This document shows positions 47,646 to 55,866 of a DNA stretch of 64,000 nt, one piece after another. This DNA comes from Amycolatopsis eburnea. GTDB taxonomy: Bacteria; Actinomycetota; Actinomycetes; Mycobacteriales; Pseudonocardiaceae. Where the stretch lies: the NCBI RefSeq assembly GCF_003937945.1, contig NZ_RSEC01000058.1, forward strand, positions 1,302,001 through 1,366,000. The letters are read 5' to 3'. A program made the translations under genes and the position numbers. Below the pieces are notes generated by a model. That model was not told the origin of the DNA and made no database searches. It saw only the letters and a program-made list of their open reading frames with translations. Numbering within the stretch: position 1 is the first letter of the stretch; each line of letters starts with the position of its first letter.

Positions 47646-48830
47646 ATGCGGGGTATGAAGGCGCGGCTGCTGGTGGCCGCTGGGGTGATCGGGCTCACCG
47701 TGGCCGGGTGCAGCAGCAGTCCTTCGGGTGAACCGCCCGCGGAGAGGGCGTCGTCGAGTGCGCCCGAGCCCGCTCCGAAGCCCGCCGTGCTCACGGTTAC
47801 GCCTGCGAAGGATGCCAAGGACGTCGCTCCCGGGGAGCCGGTGAGTGTGAGCGTTGCCGGGGGGAAGGTCGGCGAGGTGAAGCTGACCGGGGCCGATGGG
47901 AAGGTCGTCGCCGGGAAGGCGCGGGCCGACGGCTCCGGGTGGGACTCCGCCGAGCCGCTCGGCTACAACAAGACGTACAAGCTGACCGCGACCGCGATCG
48001 GTGGTGACGGCAAGCCGGTCACGGCGGAGTCGAGCTTCAGCACCGCCAAGCCCGCGCGGCAGCTGGGTGTTTCGGTGAACCTCGTCGAGGGGGAGACCGT
48101 CGGGGTCGGGATGCCGCTGATCTTCACCTTCACCGGGAACGTCGCCGACAAGGCCGCGGCCGAGAAGGCGCTCAAGATCACCGCGGAGCCGGCCACCGAG
48201 GGCGCGTTCCGCTGGTCCGGCGACAAGCAGGTCACCTGGCGGCCGAAGGACTACTGGAAGAGCGGCACCAAGATCAAGGTGGACGCCGCCGTCTACGGCA
48301 AGCCGCTCGGCAACGGCAGCTACGGCCGGGAGGACAAGAGCGTGAGCGGCGCGGTCGGGGACAAGCTCGTCGCCGTCGCCGACGGCGGGACCCACCAGAT
48401 GACGGTCACGATCAACGACCAGGTGGTCAAGACCATGCCGACGTCGATGGGCAAGCCCGGGCACAACACGCCGGCCGGGACCTACACCGTCATGAGCGAG
48501 CACACCGGCTACACCATGGACTCCGGCACCTACGGCGTGCCCGAGGACGCGCCCGGCGGGTACCGCACCTTCGTCCAGTACGCGGTGCGCCTGTCCTACA
48601 GCGGCATCTTCTACCACTCCGCGCCGTGGTCGGTCCGGCAGCAGGGGCACAGCAACGTCAGCCACGGCTGCCTGAACCTGTCGACCGAGAACACGAAATG
48701 GTTGATGGACACGTCCAAGAAGGGCGACATCGTCACCGTCCAGAACAGCGGCGGCCCGAAGCTGGAGCCGACCGACGGGTGGAGCGTCTGGCAGCTGTCC
48801 TGGGACGAGTGGCGGACCGCCGGCAACTAG
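47646..48830 (+). CDS. Lipoprotein L,D-transpeptidase
   Basis: A 394-residue lipoprotein: signal MRGMKARLLVAAGVIGLTVA with lipobox VAGC (Cys22), a Ser/Pro-rich linker, two immunoglobulin-like domains (from about 50 and 135), then a YkuD catalytic domain with HSNVSHGCLNLS and nucleophile Cys342. Such enzymes make 3-3 cross-links in peptidoglycan outside the membrane, as in mycobacterial Ldt proteins. ATG 47655 is an alternative start. Its stop overlaps the stop of the convergent transporter gene in a shared CTAG. Confidence 0.92.
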   Translation: MRGMKARLLVAAGVIGLTVAGCSSSPSGEPPAERASSSAPEPAPKPAVLTVTPAKDAKDVAPGEPVSVSVAGGKVGEVKLTGADGKVVAGKARADGSGWDSAEPLGYNKTYKLTATAIGGDGKPVTAESSFSTAKPARQLGVSVNLVEGETVGVGMPLIFTFTGNVADKAAAEKALKITAEPATEGAFRWSGDKQVTWRPKDYWKSGTKIKVDAAVYGKPLGNGSYGREDKSVSGAVGDKLVAVADGGTHQMTVTINDQVVKTMPTSMGKPGHNTPAGTYTVMSEHTGYTMDSGTYGVPEDAPGGYRTFVQYAVRLSYSGIFYHSAPWSVRQQGHSNVSHGCLNLSTENTKWLMDTSKKGDIVTVQNSGGPKLEPTDGWSVWQLSWDEWRTAGN

Positions 48831-50284
48831 CCGTCCTTGGCCGAGGCGCGCATCAGCTCCCGCGCCTCGGCCTCGCTCGACACCGCGGGCCCCGAGCCCC
48901 AGAGCGGCTTGTTCGCCGTCTCGCGGCTGAAGAACACCGCGACCGCGCCGATCGCGCCCGCCGCCATCAGGTACCAGGCCGGCCAGAAGTCGTGGCCGGT
49001 CGCGGAGATCAGCGACTGCATCACCAGCGGTGTCGTGCCGCCGAAGAGCGACACCGAAATGTTGAACGCGATCGACAGCGCGCCGTACCGGATCGCCGTC
49101 GGGAACAGCGCCGGCAGCGCCGAAGGCATCGACACCTCGAAGCAGAGCAGCAGCAGGCCGAGGCCCATCAGCCCGAGGAACGTGACGACGAGGCCGCCGT
49201 CGTGCACCAGCAGCATCAGCGGCCAGGACAGCACGAGGAACCCGAGGCAGCCCGCCATCATGACGGGCTTGCGGCCGACCTGGTCGGTGATCCGGCCGCC
49301 GACCATGATGATGAGCATCATCACGACCATGACGACGATGATCAGCAGCAGCCCGTGGGTGGCGTCGAGGTGCAGCTGCTCGGACAGGTACGTCGGCATG
49401 TAGGACAGCAGCATGTAGTCGGTGACGTTGAACACCAGCACCAGGCCGACGCAGATGAGCAGCGCGGGCCAGTACTCGGTGAACATCTTCCAGAACGGCT
49501 CGCCGGAGCGGCCGCGCTTCTCGGCTTCCTCGGCGTGCTTCTGGAACGCCGGGGTCTCCTCGAGCTTGAGGCGCATGTAGAGGCCGATGATGCCGAGCGG
49601 GCCGGCGACGAGGAACGGGATCCGCCAGCCCCAGTCGAGCAGCGTCTCGTGCGGGACCCACGCCTTCATGCCGGTGACGACGGACGCGCCGAGCACGTAC
49701 CCGGACAGCGTGCCGAACTCGAGCCACGAGCCCATGAAGCCGCGGCGCTTGTCGGGGGAGTACTCGGCGATGAACGTCGTCGCGCCGCCGTACTCGCCGC
49801 CGGTGGAGAAGCCCTGCACCATCCGGGCGAGGACGAGCAGGATCGGGGACCAGACGCCGATGGAGGAGTACGACGGGATCAGCCCGATGCACAGGGTGCC
49901 GATCGCCATCATGATCATGGTGACGGCGAGGACCTTCTGCCGTCCGATGCGGTCGCCGAGCGGGCCGAACACGAGCCCGCCGAGGGGGCGCATGAGGAAC
50001 GCGGCGGTGAAGGCGCCGAAGGTGCCGATCAGCCGGACCCCGGCGGAGACCGTGGGCGGGAAGAACACCTCGGCGATGGTGTCGGCGATGTAGGCGTAGA
50101 CGCCGAAGTCGAACCACTCCATGGCGTTGCCCAGCGCGGCGGCTCCCACCGCGCGCTTGAGCAGGGATCGGTCGACGACGGTGATGTCCTCGTAGCGCAG
50201 CTTCTTCCGGTTGCGCAGCTTCGGGCGTGAACTTTCCACCAGGACACGGTGCACCCGGTCATCGGCTCGCGCACGCTGAGCCAC
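48827..50284 (-). CDS. MFS transporter, metabolite:H+ symporter (ProP/MHS) family
   Basis: A 485-residue transporter with 12 membrane segments and MHS-family motifs GNAMEWFDFGVYAYIADTI, GPLGDRIGRQKVLA, GFSTGGEYGGATTFIAEY and GWRIPFLVAGPLGIIG. It probably imports an osmolyte (proline/betaine) or a carboxylate with protons. GTG 50284 is the longest start; a GTG nearer VESSRPKLRNRKK is possible. It converges on the L,D-transpeptidase gene with overlapping stops and is divergent from the glycosyltransferase gene at 50374. Confidence 0.88.
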   Translation of the reverse strand: MAQRARADDRVHRVLVESSRPKLRNRKKLRYEDITVVDRSLLKRAVGAAALGNAMEWFDFGVYAYIADTIAEVFFPPTVSAGVRLIGTFGAFTAAFLMRPLGGLVFGPLGDRIGRQKVLAVTMIMMAIGTLCIGLIPSYSSIGVWSPILLVLARMVQGFSTGGEYGGATTFIAEYSPDKRRGFMGSWLEFGTLSGYVLGASVVTGMKAWVPHETLLDWGWRIPFLVAGPLGIIGLYMRLKLEETPAFQKHAEEAEKRGRSGEPFWKMFTEYWPALLICVGLVLVFNVTDYMLLSYMPTYLSEQLHLDATHGLLLIIVVMVVMMLIIMVGGRITDQVGRKPVMMAGCLGFLVLSWPLMLLVHDGGLVVTFLGLMGLGLLLLCFEVSMPSALPALFPTAIRYGALSIAFNISVSLFGGTTPLVMQSLISATGHDFWPAWYLMAAGAIGAVAVFFSRETANKPLWGSGPAVSSEAEARELMRASAKDG

Positions 50285-50373
50285 CTGGTCGTGAGAGGCG
50301 CCACCAATGGGCTAAGGTCGGGCGGTCCGTTGTGACCTGTCAGACTGCCTCCTCGCGCATCCGAGGGGATCCG

Positions 50374-51636
50374 ATGGCGAAAGTGGTGGCACCCGTTTCA
50401 CCGGTCGAGCGCAAGTTGCCGGCACCCCTGTGGTGGACGCTCCTGGCCGGCGGGCTGCTCCTGGTGGTCTTCGCGGGCTACACGGTCTGGGCGGACGTCT
50501 GGACGAAAGCGGGCGTCTACCTCGAAGACTTCCGCTCCTACGTGGCGACCGGCAAGGCCGTCCGCGCGGGCATGCCCCTCTACGAGCAGGGCGTCTCGGC
50601 GTTGCCGACGATCGGCGGCACGTTCAAGTACACGCCGTTCGCCGCGGGCCTCTTCGTGCCCCTGACGGTGGTCCCGAAACTGCTCCTGCCGCTCTTCGCC
50701 TTGCTGGTCAACTTGTTCTCGCTGCTGGCGGTCGTCTGGATTTCGCTGGGTAGCCTGGGTTACGCCCGGGACCACGGCCGTGCGGCGGCAACGGCGGCCC
50801 TCACGGCGTTGGCCCTCCCGCTCCAGCCGGTCCTGATGAACTTCACGGCGGGCCAGGTCAACCTGTTGCTGCTCCTCCTGGTCCTCGCCGACCTGACCGG
50901 CCGCAACCGGTGGTGGACGGGTGCCGGGGTGGGCTTGGCGGCGGCGATCAAGCTGACCCCGGCCATCTTCGTGGTCTACCTCCTGCTCACCCGCCGGTTC
51001 AAAGCGGCAGCGGTGGCCGTCGGAACGTTCGCCGCGACGGTCCTCGCGGGCTTCGTGGCGTTCCCCCGCGACTCGGCGGCGTTCTGGGCCGCGAACCTGG
51101 CGGACCCGTCGCGCATCACCGGCGACAGCGACGCGACCTCCCCGGAGAACCAGTCGATCCGCGGCGCGCTGGCGCGCATCCTCGACATCCCGGACGTCGC
51201 GGGCCCGATCTGGATCCCGGTAGCGGCCCTGGTCGCACTGGCGGCGTTCTGGATCGCCCTCCGAGCCCACCGCGAAAACCGCGAACTCCTGGCAGTGAGC
51301 ACGATCGGCGCCCTGATGGTCCTGGTCACCCCCTGGACCTGGACGCACTACTGGGTCTGGTTCATCCCGTTCTTCGTGATGGCAGCCTGCGCCGCCCACA
51401 ACGCCCGCACCTGGTACCCGGCAGCAGCCCTCGCCGCGACCTACCTGCTCCTCTTCCCGTGGCAGGTCGGAACCGGCCGCAAGGAAATCCCCCTGGTAGG
51501 CCTGGTAATCCTCCCGGCACACCACCCACCGCTAGCCCAAGCAGCAGCCCACGCCCTCTACGTAACCCTGGCACTGGCCCTACTGCTGATCACGGCCGCA
51601 CGCCCCACCTGGCTCCACCCACCAGCCAAAACCTGA
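50374..51636 (+). CDS. GT87/DUF2029 membrane glycosyltransferase
   Basis: A 420-residue integral membrane protein with about ten hydrophobic segments and the DUF2029 pattern: DFRSYVATGKAVRAGMPLYE near the start, TFKYTPFAAGLFVPL, FTAGQVNLLLLLLVLADL and GLAAAIKLTPAIFVVYLL. This family includes polyprenyl-phosphate-mannose-dependent alpha-mannosyltransferases of actinobacterial lipoglycan and arabinan assembly (PimE-like). ATG 50374 follows GAGGGG. Sugar donor and acceptor cannot be told from sequence. Its TGA stop begins a short direct repeat. Confidence 0.85.
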   Translation: MAKVVAPVSPVERKLPAPLWWTLLAGGLLLVVFAGYTVWADVWTKAGVYLEDFRSYVATGKAVRAGMPLYEQGVSALPTIGGTFKYTPFAAGLFVPLTVVPKLLLPLFALLVNLFSLLAVVWISLGSLGYARDHGRAAATAALTALALPLQPVLMNFTAGQVNLLLLLLVLADLTGRNRWWTGAGVGLAAAIKLTPAIFVVYLLLTRRFKAAAVAVGTFAATVLAGFVAFPRDSAAFWAANLADPSRITGDSDATSPENQSIRGALARILDIPDVAGPIWIPVAALVALAAFWIALRAHRENRELLAVSTIGALMVLVTPWTWTHYWVWFIPFFVMAACAAHNARTWYPAAALAATYLLLFPWQVGTGRKEIPLVGLVILPAHHPPLAQAAAHALYVTLALALLLITAARPTWLHPPAKT

Positions 51637-51680
51637 CCACACGGGACGGGGTCCGCAAAAGGTGACCACGCGGGACGGGG
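51634..51680. repeat. Tandem 18-bp near-identical repeats after the GT87 gene
   Basis: TGACCACACGGGACGGGG (51634-51651) and TGACCACGCGGGACGGGG (51663-51680) differ at one base and are spaced 29 bp apart. The first copy contains the gene's stop codon. Confidence 0.7.
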
Positions 51681-51681
51681 G

Positions 51682-51726
51682 GCCGGGGGCAAGCCCCCGG
51701 CGGGGGCGTGGGGGTTCAACCCCCAC
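51682..51726. terminator. Two consecutive GC hairpins downstream of the GT87 gene
   Basis: GCCGGGGGC/GCCCCCGGC (51682-51701, two-base loop) and GTGGGGG/CCCCCAC (51708-51726, five-base loop) follow each other. They probably end plus-strand transcription. The A-run after the second makes it also a T-run for minus-strand transcripts from tRNA-His. Confidence 0.6.
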
Positions 51727-51738
51727 AAAAAGGCGATA

Positions 51739-51782
51739 CCCCAGGCTGAGGAAAGGTTGCGAAGCAACCGACCAGCCTGGGG
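51739..51782 (-). terminator. Terminator after tRNA-His
   Basis: On the minus strand CCCCAGGCT (51782-51774) pairs with AGCCTGGGG (51747-51739). Inside is a second hairpin, GGTTGC/GCAACC. The T-run CCTTTTTG follows a few bases later. Confidence 0.7.
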
Positions 51783-51788
51783 CCATGG

Positions 51789-51862
51789 GGTGAGCGACGG
51801 GTTTCGAACCCGCGACCTCCTGGACCACAACCAGGTGCTCTACCAGCTGAGCTACGCCCACC
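51789..51862 (-). tRNA. tRNA-His (anticodon GUG)
   Basis: A 74-base cloverleaf on the minus strand: acceptor GTGGGCG/CGCTCAC (one G-U pair), D-arm TAGCTCAGCTGGTAGAGC, anticodon stem-loop CCTGGTTGTGGTCCAGG with GTG, T-arm GCGGGTTCGAAACCCGT. The extra 5' G(-1) is encoded opposite discriminator C, the identity feature of bacterial tRNA-His. CCA is not encoded. Confidence 0.95.
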
Positions 51863-51937
51863 ATCAGCGAGGGAACCGCTTGCGATCACCTCGTTGGCTG
51901 TAATCGTAGCGGGTGCCCTCGCGGGGTTCGCAGGGGG

Positions 51938-52546
51938 TTACCTTTGGTGCTGTTCCTGCACTTCAGCGGCCGCGGCTTTGGCTTCGTCGCTGGTGGGCCC
52001 GGGCTGGGGGACGAAGGCGACGCGGCGGTAGTAGTCGAGTTCGCCGATGGATTCCCGGATGTCGGCGAGGGCCCGGTGGGCGAGGCCCTTTTCCGGCTTG
52101 GCGTAGTAGATGCGCGGGTACCAGCGGCGGACGAGTTCCTTCACCGAGGAGACGTCGACCATGCGGTAGTGCAGGTGGGCGTCGAGGGCCGGCATGTCGC
52201 GGGCGATGAAGCCGCGGTCGGTGGCGATGGAGTTGCCGGCGAGCGGCGCGGTGCCCGGTTCGGGGACGTGCTCGCGGATGTAGTCGAGGACGCGCCGTTC
52301 GGCTTCTTCGAGGGTGACGCTGGAGGCTCGGACCTCTTCGGTGAGGCCGGAGTGGGCGTGCATCTCGCGGACGACGTCGGGCATCCCGGCGAGTTTTTCC
52401 TCGTCGGCGTGGATGACGATGTCGACTCCGTCGCCGAGCACGTTGAGTTCCGCGTCGGTGACGAGGGCGGCGATTTCGATCAACGCTTCTTTGCCGAGGT
52501 CGAGCCCCGTCATCTCGCAGTCGATCCAGACTAGGCGGTCGGTCAC
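51938..52546 (-). CDS. orn: Oligoribonuclease
   Basis: A 202-residue DEDDh exonuclease. VWIDCEMTGLD carries the first Asp and Glu, GNSIATDRGFIARDMPALD supplies the next acidic residue and HRALADIRESI the His and last Asp. It degrades two- to five-base RNA fragments, including pGpG from c-di-GMP turnover, and is nearly universal in Actinobacteria. GTG 52546 gives the normal N-terminus MTDRLVWIDCEMTG. It is divergent from the HerA-like gene. Confidence 0.96.
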   Translation of the reverse strand: MTDRLVWIDCEMTGLDLGKEALIEIAALVTDAELNVLGDGVDIVIHADEEKLAGMPDVVREMHAHSGLTEEVRASSVTLEEAERRVLDYIREHVPEPGTAPLAGNSIATDRGFIARDMPALDAHLHYRMVDVSSVKELVRRWYPRIYYAKPEKGLAHRALADIRESIGELDYYRRVAFVPQPGPTSDEAKAAAAEVQEQHQR

Positions 52547-52648
52547 CTGGTGACCCTAACCCGACACGGGGATAGGAGTGGCGTTACCTGCGCGTACGGC
52601 GCGTTACGCTCCCGGTGTGGTGCAGGACACACGATCGGGGAGTTGCGA

Positions 52649-54190
52649 GTGACGGAGCAGGGGTCGCCGGCGAGCGAGATCGCCGCGGGTTACGCGAGTG
52701 AAGGCGCCGCGCTGGAGCTGGGCGCGGTGGTGATCGACGGGGCGGCCGACGCCGCGGCCGCGGTGCGCCTGCCGTTGGCGACGCTGAACCGGCACGGGCT
52801 GGTCGCGGGGGCGACCGGGACGGGCAAGACGAAGACGTTGCAGCTGATCTCGGAGCAGTTGTCGGCGGCGGGGGTGCCGGTGGTGCTCGCGGACGTGAAG
52901 GGCGACCTGTCCGGGCTCGCCGCGGCCGGGGAGTCGAACGACAAGGTCGCGAAGCGCGCGCAGGAGCTGGGTGACGACTGGGCGGGGACGGCGTTCCCGG
53001 TGCAGTTCCTCTCGCTGGGCACCGGCGGGAAGGGCTCGCCGATCCGGGCGACGATCACGAGTTTCGGGCCGGTGCTGCTGTCGAAGGTGCTCGGCCTGAA
53101 CGAGACGCAGGAGTCGACGCTCGGGCTGATCTTCCACTGGGCGGACCAGCGTGGTCTGGCGTTGCTGGACACGAAGGACCTCCGGTCGGTGATCACGCAC
53201 CTGACCAGCGACGAGGGCAAGGCGGACCTCAAGGGCATCGGCGGGGTGTCGGCGGCGACGGCCGGGGTGATCCTGCGGGCCTTGTCGAACCTCGAAGCGC
53301 AGGGCGGCGAAGACTTCTTCGGCGAGCCCGAGCTGGACGTGCACGACCTGATGCGGCAGAACGACGGCAAGGGCGTCGTCACGCTGCTGGAGCTGGACAA
53401 CCTGCAGGCGAAGCCGGCGCTGTTCTCGACGTTCCTGATGTGGCTGCTGGCCGAGCTGTTCGAGGAGCTGCCCGAGGAAGGCGATCTCGAGCAGCCGAAG
53501 CTGGTCTTCTTCTTCGACGAAGCGCACCTGCTGTTCAACGACGCGTCGAAGGCGTTCCTCGAGCGCATCGAGCAGACCGTGAAGCTGATCCGGTCGAAGG
53601 GCGTCGGCGTGTTCTTCTGCACGCAGTTGCCGACGGACATCCCGAACAACGTGCTTTCGCAGCTCGGCGCCCGGATCCAGCACGCGCTGCGGGCGTTCAC
53701 GCCGGACGACCAGGCGGCGCTGGCCAAGACGGTGAAGACGTACCCGAAGACGAAGTTCTACGAGCTCGACACGGCGTTGACGTCGCTGGGCATCGGCGAG
53801 GCGATCGTCACGGTGCTGTCGGAGCGGGGCGCGCCGACGCCGGTGGCGTGGACGCGGCTGCGCGCGCCGCGGTCGAAGATGGGCTCGATCGGCGAGGAGG
53901 CCGTCGCCGCGGCCGTCGCGTCGTCCGACCTGCACGCGAAGTACAGCGAGACGATCGACCGCGAGTCGGCGTACGAGAAGCTGGCCGCGAAGGTCGCCGC
54001 GCCCGCTCCCGAGGCCGCGCCGGACGCGCCGCCCCCGCCGGCCGCTCCGGCGCCCGCGAAGGAGAAGGACGATCCGGGGTTCATCGAGTCGGCGATGAAG
54101 AACCCGGCCGTGAAGTCGTTCATGCGCTCCGCCGCCAGCGCGCTGGGCCGGGAGATCACGCGCGGGCTGTTCGGCAACCGGAGGCGCTGA
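52649..54190 (+). CDS. HerA-like/DUF853 helicase-type ATPase
   Basis: A 513-residue ATPase of the HerA/FtsK clan: Walker A GATGTGKT (54-61), ADVKGDLSGLAAAGESN, Walker B LVFFFDEAHLLFNDAS and TQLPTDIPNNVLSQLGARIQ. This order matches the DUF853 group, often named after E. coli YjgR. GGGGAG seven bases before GTG 52649 decides the start. The C-terminal Ala/Pro-rich linker and the RSAASALGREITRGLFG helix end the protein as is usual for the family. Its role is not established; DNA or RNA translocation is likely. Confidence 0.9.
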   Translation: MTEQGSPASEIAAGYASEGAALELGAVVIDGAADAAAAVRLPLATLNRHGLVAGATGTGKTKTLQLISEQLSAAGVPVVLADVKGDLSGLAAAGESNDKVAKRAQELGDDWAGTAFPVQFLSLGTGGKGSPIRATITSFGPVLLSKVLGLNETQESTLGLIFHWADQRGLALLDTKDLRSVITHLTSDEGKADLKGIGGVSAATAGVILRALSNLEAQGGEDFFGEPELDVHDLMRQNDGKGVVTLLELDNLQAKPALFSTFLMWLLAELFEELPEEGDLEQPKLVFFFDEAHLLFNDASKAFLERIEQTVKLIRSKGVGVFFCTQLPTDIPNNVLSQLGARIQHALRAFTPDDQAALAKTVKTYPKTKFYELDTALTSLGIGEAIVTVLSERGAPTPVAWTRLRAPRSKMGSIGEEAVAAAVASSDLHAKYSETIDRESAYEKLAAKVAAPAPEAAPDAPPPPAAPAPAKEKDDPGFIESAMKNPAVKSFMRSAASALGREITRGLFGNRRR

Positions 54191-54194
54191 CAAA

Positions 54195-54215
54195 ACCTGA
54201 CGCAACCTGTCAGGT
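54195..54215. promoter_or_regulatory. Inverted repeat upstream of the DUF3224 gene
   Basis: ACCTGAC (54195-54201) and GTCAGGT (54209-54215) are exact complements with a seven-base centre. The site lies four bases after the HerA-like stop and 44 bp before the DUF3224 start. It is probably an operator; its regulator is not in the neighbourhood. Confidence 0.5.
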
Positions 54216-54258
54216 ATCGCTGCGAAACTGGCTCCACCAATCGAGACAGGGGAAAGCC

Positions 54259-54636
54259 ATGACCAGCACCGCCACCGCGTCGTTCGTCCTCGACAAGTGG
54301 GAGCCGCAGGCGACCGACGAGGCCGGCGGCACCGAGTTCGCCCGGGTGGCCATCGCCAAGACGTTCACCGGCGCGGTCGAGGGAACCAGCACCGTCGAGA
54401 TGCTCACGGCGTCCAACGCGACTTCGCGCGCGTACGTCGCTTTCGAACGTCTCACGGTCTCGGTCGACGGCCGCAAGGGCGGCTTCGTCCTGCACCACAC
54501 CGCGGACGACTCGGGCCTGACGCTCAAGATCCTCACCGGCTCGGGTTTCGGCGAGCTGACCGGGATCGCCGGCACGGCGAACATCGAGATGGACGCCGAG
54601 CAGAACCACACGCTGGTCCTCAGCTACGACCTGTAG
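54259..54636 (+). CDS. DUF3224 protein
   Basis: A 125-residue protein with ATASFVLDKWEPQATDEAGG, RVAIAKTFTGAVEGTSTVEM, YVAFERLTVSVDGRKGGFVL, LHHTADDSG and GTGGL-like repeats. This matches DUF3224, an eight-stranded barrel related to allene-oxide-cyclase/lipocalin-like folds. Members are small, cytosolic and often regulated by TetR-like proteins; no reaction is established. GGGGAAAG precedes ATG 54259. A strong bidirectional terminator follows. Confidence 0.85.
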   Translation: MTSTATASFVLDKWEPQATDEAGGTEFARVAIAKTFTGAVEGTSTVEMLTASNATSRAYVAFERLTVSVDGRKGGFVLHHTADDSGLTLKILTGSGFGELTGIAGTANIEMDAEQNHTLVLSYDL

Positions 54637-54642
54637 ACCGCG

Positions 54643-54689
54643 CGAAGGCCGTTTCGAGAGCCCCCGATTGACTCTCGAAACGGCCTTCG
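54643..54689. terminator. Perfect 18-bp-stem bidirectional terminator
   Basis: CGAAGGCCGTTTCGAGAG (54643-54660) is matched without mismatch by its complement at 54672-54689, with an 11-base loop. It separates DUF3224 from the convergent protease gene and can serve both. Confidence 0.85.
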
Positions 54690-54749
54690 CTCGTCCCCGC
54701 TCCCCGAAGCGGGTGGGACGGACCGCCCCGACAACGGCCCGTCCGCGTC

Positions 54750-55775
54750 CTAGTTGTTCACGATCTGGTCGACGATCTTCTTGGCGTCGTTGATCGGGAT
54801 GGCGAAGCCGATCCCGACGCTGCCCGCCGAGCCGTTGGCCGACGCCGTCGGGCTGTAGAGCGCCGAGTTGATGCCGATGACGTTGCCCTGGGCGTCGACC
54901 AGCGCGCCGCCGGAGTTGCCCTGGTTGATCGAGGCGTCCGTCTGGATCGCGGTGTAGCTGGGCGAGTTCTCGGCCTGGTTCGACGTGCGGCTGAACGGCG
55001 ACTGCTGTTGCTGCTGGCCCTCGCCGATGTCGGACAGGTTGCGGTTGAGCGCGCTGACGATGCCGGTGGTGACGGTGTTCTGCAGCCCGCCCGGCGAGCC
55101 GATCGCGACGACCGACTGGCCGACGACCAGCTTGCTCGAGTCGCCCAGAGTGGCGGCCGTCAAGCCGCTGGCGTTCTTGGCCTGGACCACCGCGATGTCC
55201 GCCTTGGTGTCCGCGCCGACCACACTGGCCTGGTACTTCTTGCCGTCGGACGTCGTGATCACGACGTTCTGGGCGCCGTCGACGACGTGCGCGTTCGTCA
55301 GGATCCGGCCGTCCGAGGTCAGGATGACACCGGAGCCGATGGCCTCGCCCTGGTCGGTGGTCACGTTGATCTGGACGACGCTCGGCGTCACCTTCGCCGC
55401 GACACCGCTGACGTCACCGGAGGTCGAGTTCGCGACCGGCTGCCCGCTCGCGGCCGGCGTGCTCACCGACGTCGTGGTGCCGTCCGCCGAGTTCGTGGTG
55501 AGCCCGACGATCGCGGCGCCGCCGACCCCGCCGACCAGCGCGGCGCCGAGGGCGGTCGCGCTCACGATCAGGGCGACGCGGCCGCCCTTGCGCGGCTTGG
55601 TCTTCAGCGCCGTGGGCGCCGGCCCGGGCTGCTGCGGGGTGAACAGAGGGTTCGGCGCGGCCTGGTGCTGGTAGCCGTACTGCTGCTGCGCGTACGGCCC
55701 GTACTGCTGAGTGCTCTGGTGCGGCTGGTGCCCACCGGGTGAGGCGGGGCCGGGCCGACTCTCGTTCTCGGTCAT
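54750..55775 (-). CDS. Membrane-anchored trypsin-like serine protease (HtrA/DegP-like, no PDZ)
   Basis: A 341-residue protein: a cytosolic Gln/Pro/Tyr-rich N-terminus (residues 1-60), one membrane helix (about 67-92) and an extracellular chymotrypsin-fold protease with His163 (LTNAHVVDG), Asp193 (TKADIAVVQ) and Ser288 (INQGNSGGAL). It ends after the protease domain, so the PDZ domain common in HtrA proteins is missing. Such proteins cope with envelope stress in actinobacteria. It converges on the DUF3224 gene across a strong terminator. Confidence 0.9.
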   Translation of the reverse strand: MTENESRPGPASPGGHQPHQSTQQYGPYAQQQYGYQHQAAPNPLFTPQQPGPAPTALKTKPRKGGRVALIVSATALGAALVGGVGGAAIVGLTTNSADGTTTSVSTPAASGQPVANSTSGDVSGVAAKVTPSVVQINVTTDQGEAIGSGVILTSDGRILTNAHVVDGAQNVVITTSDGKKYQASVVGADTKADIAVVQAKNASGLTAATLGDSSKLVVGQSVVAIGSPGGLQNTVTTGIVSALNRNLSDIGEGQQQQQSPFSRTSNQAENSPSYTAIQTDASINQGNSGGALVDAQGNVIGINSALYSPTASANGSAGSVGIGFAIPINDAKKIVDQIVNN

Positions 55776-55866
55776 GGAACAAGATTCGCGCCCGTGCTTG
55801 TGAGCAGCCTGTGGAAATACCTCAGGCTTTGCTGAGAAGAATCAGCTGAGAAAACTCAGGTGGTTC

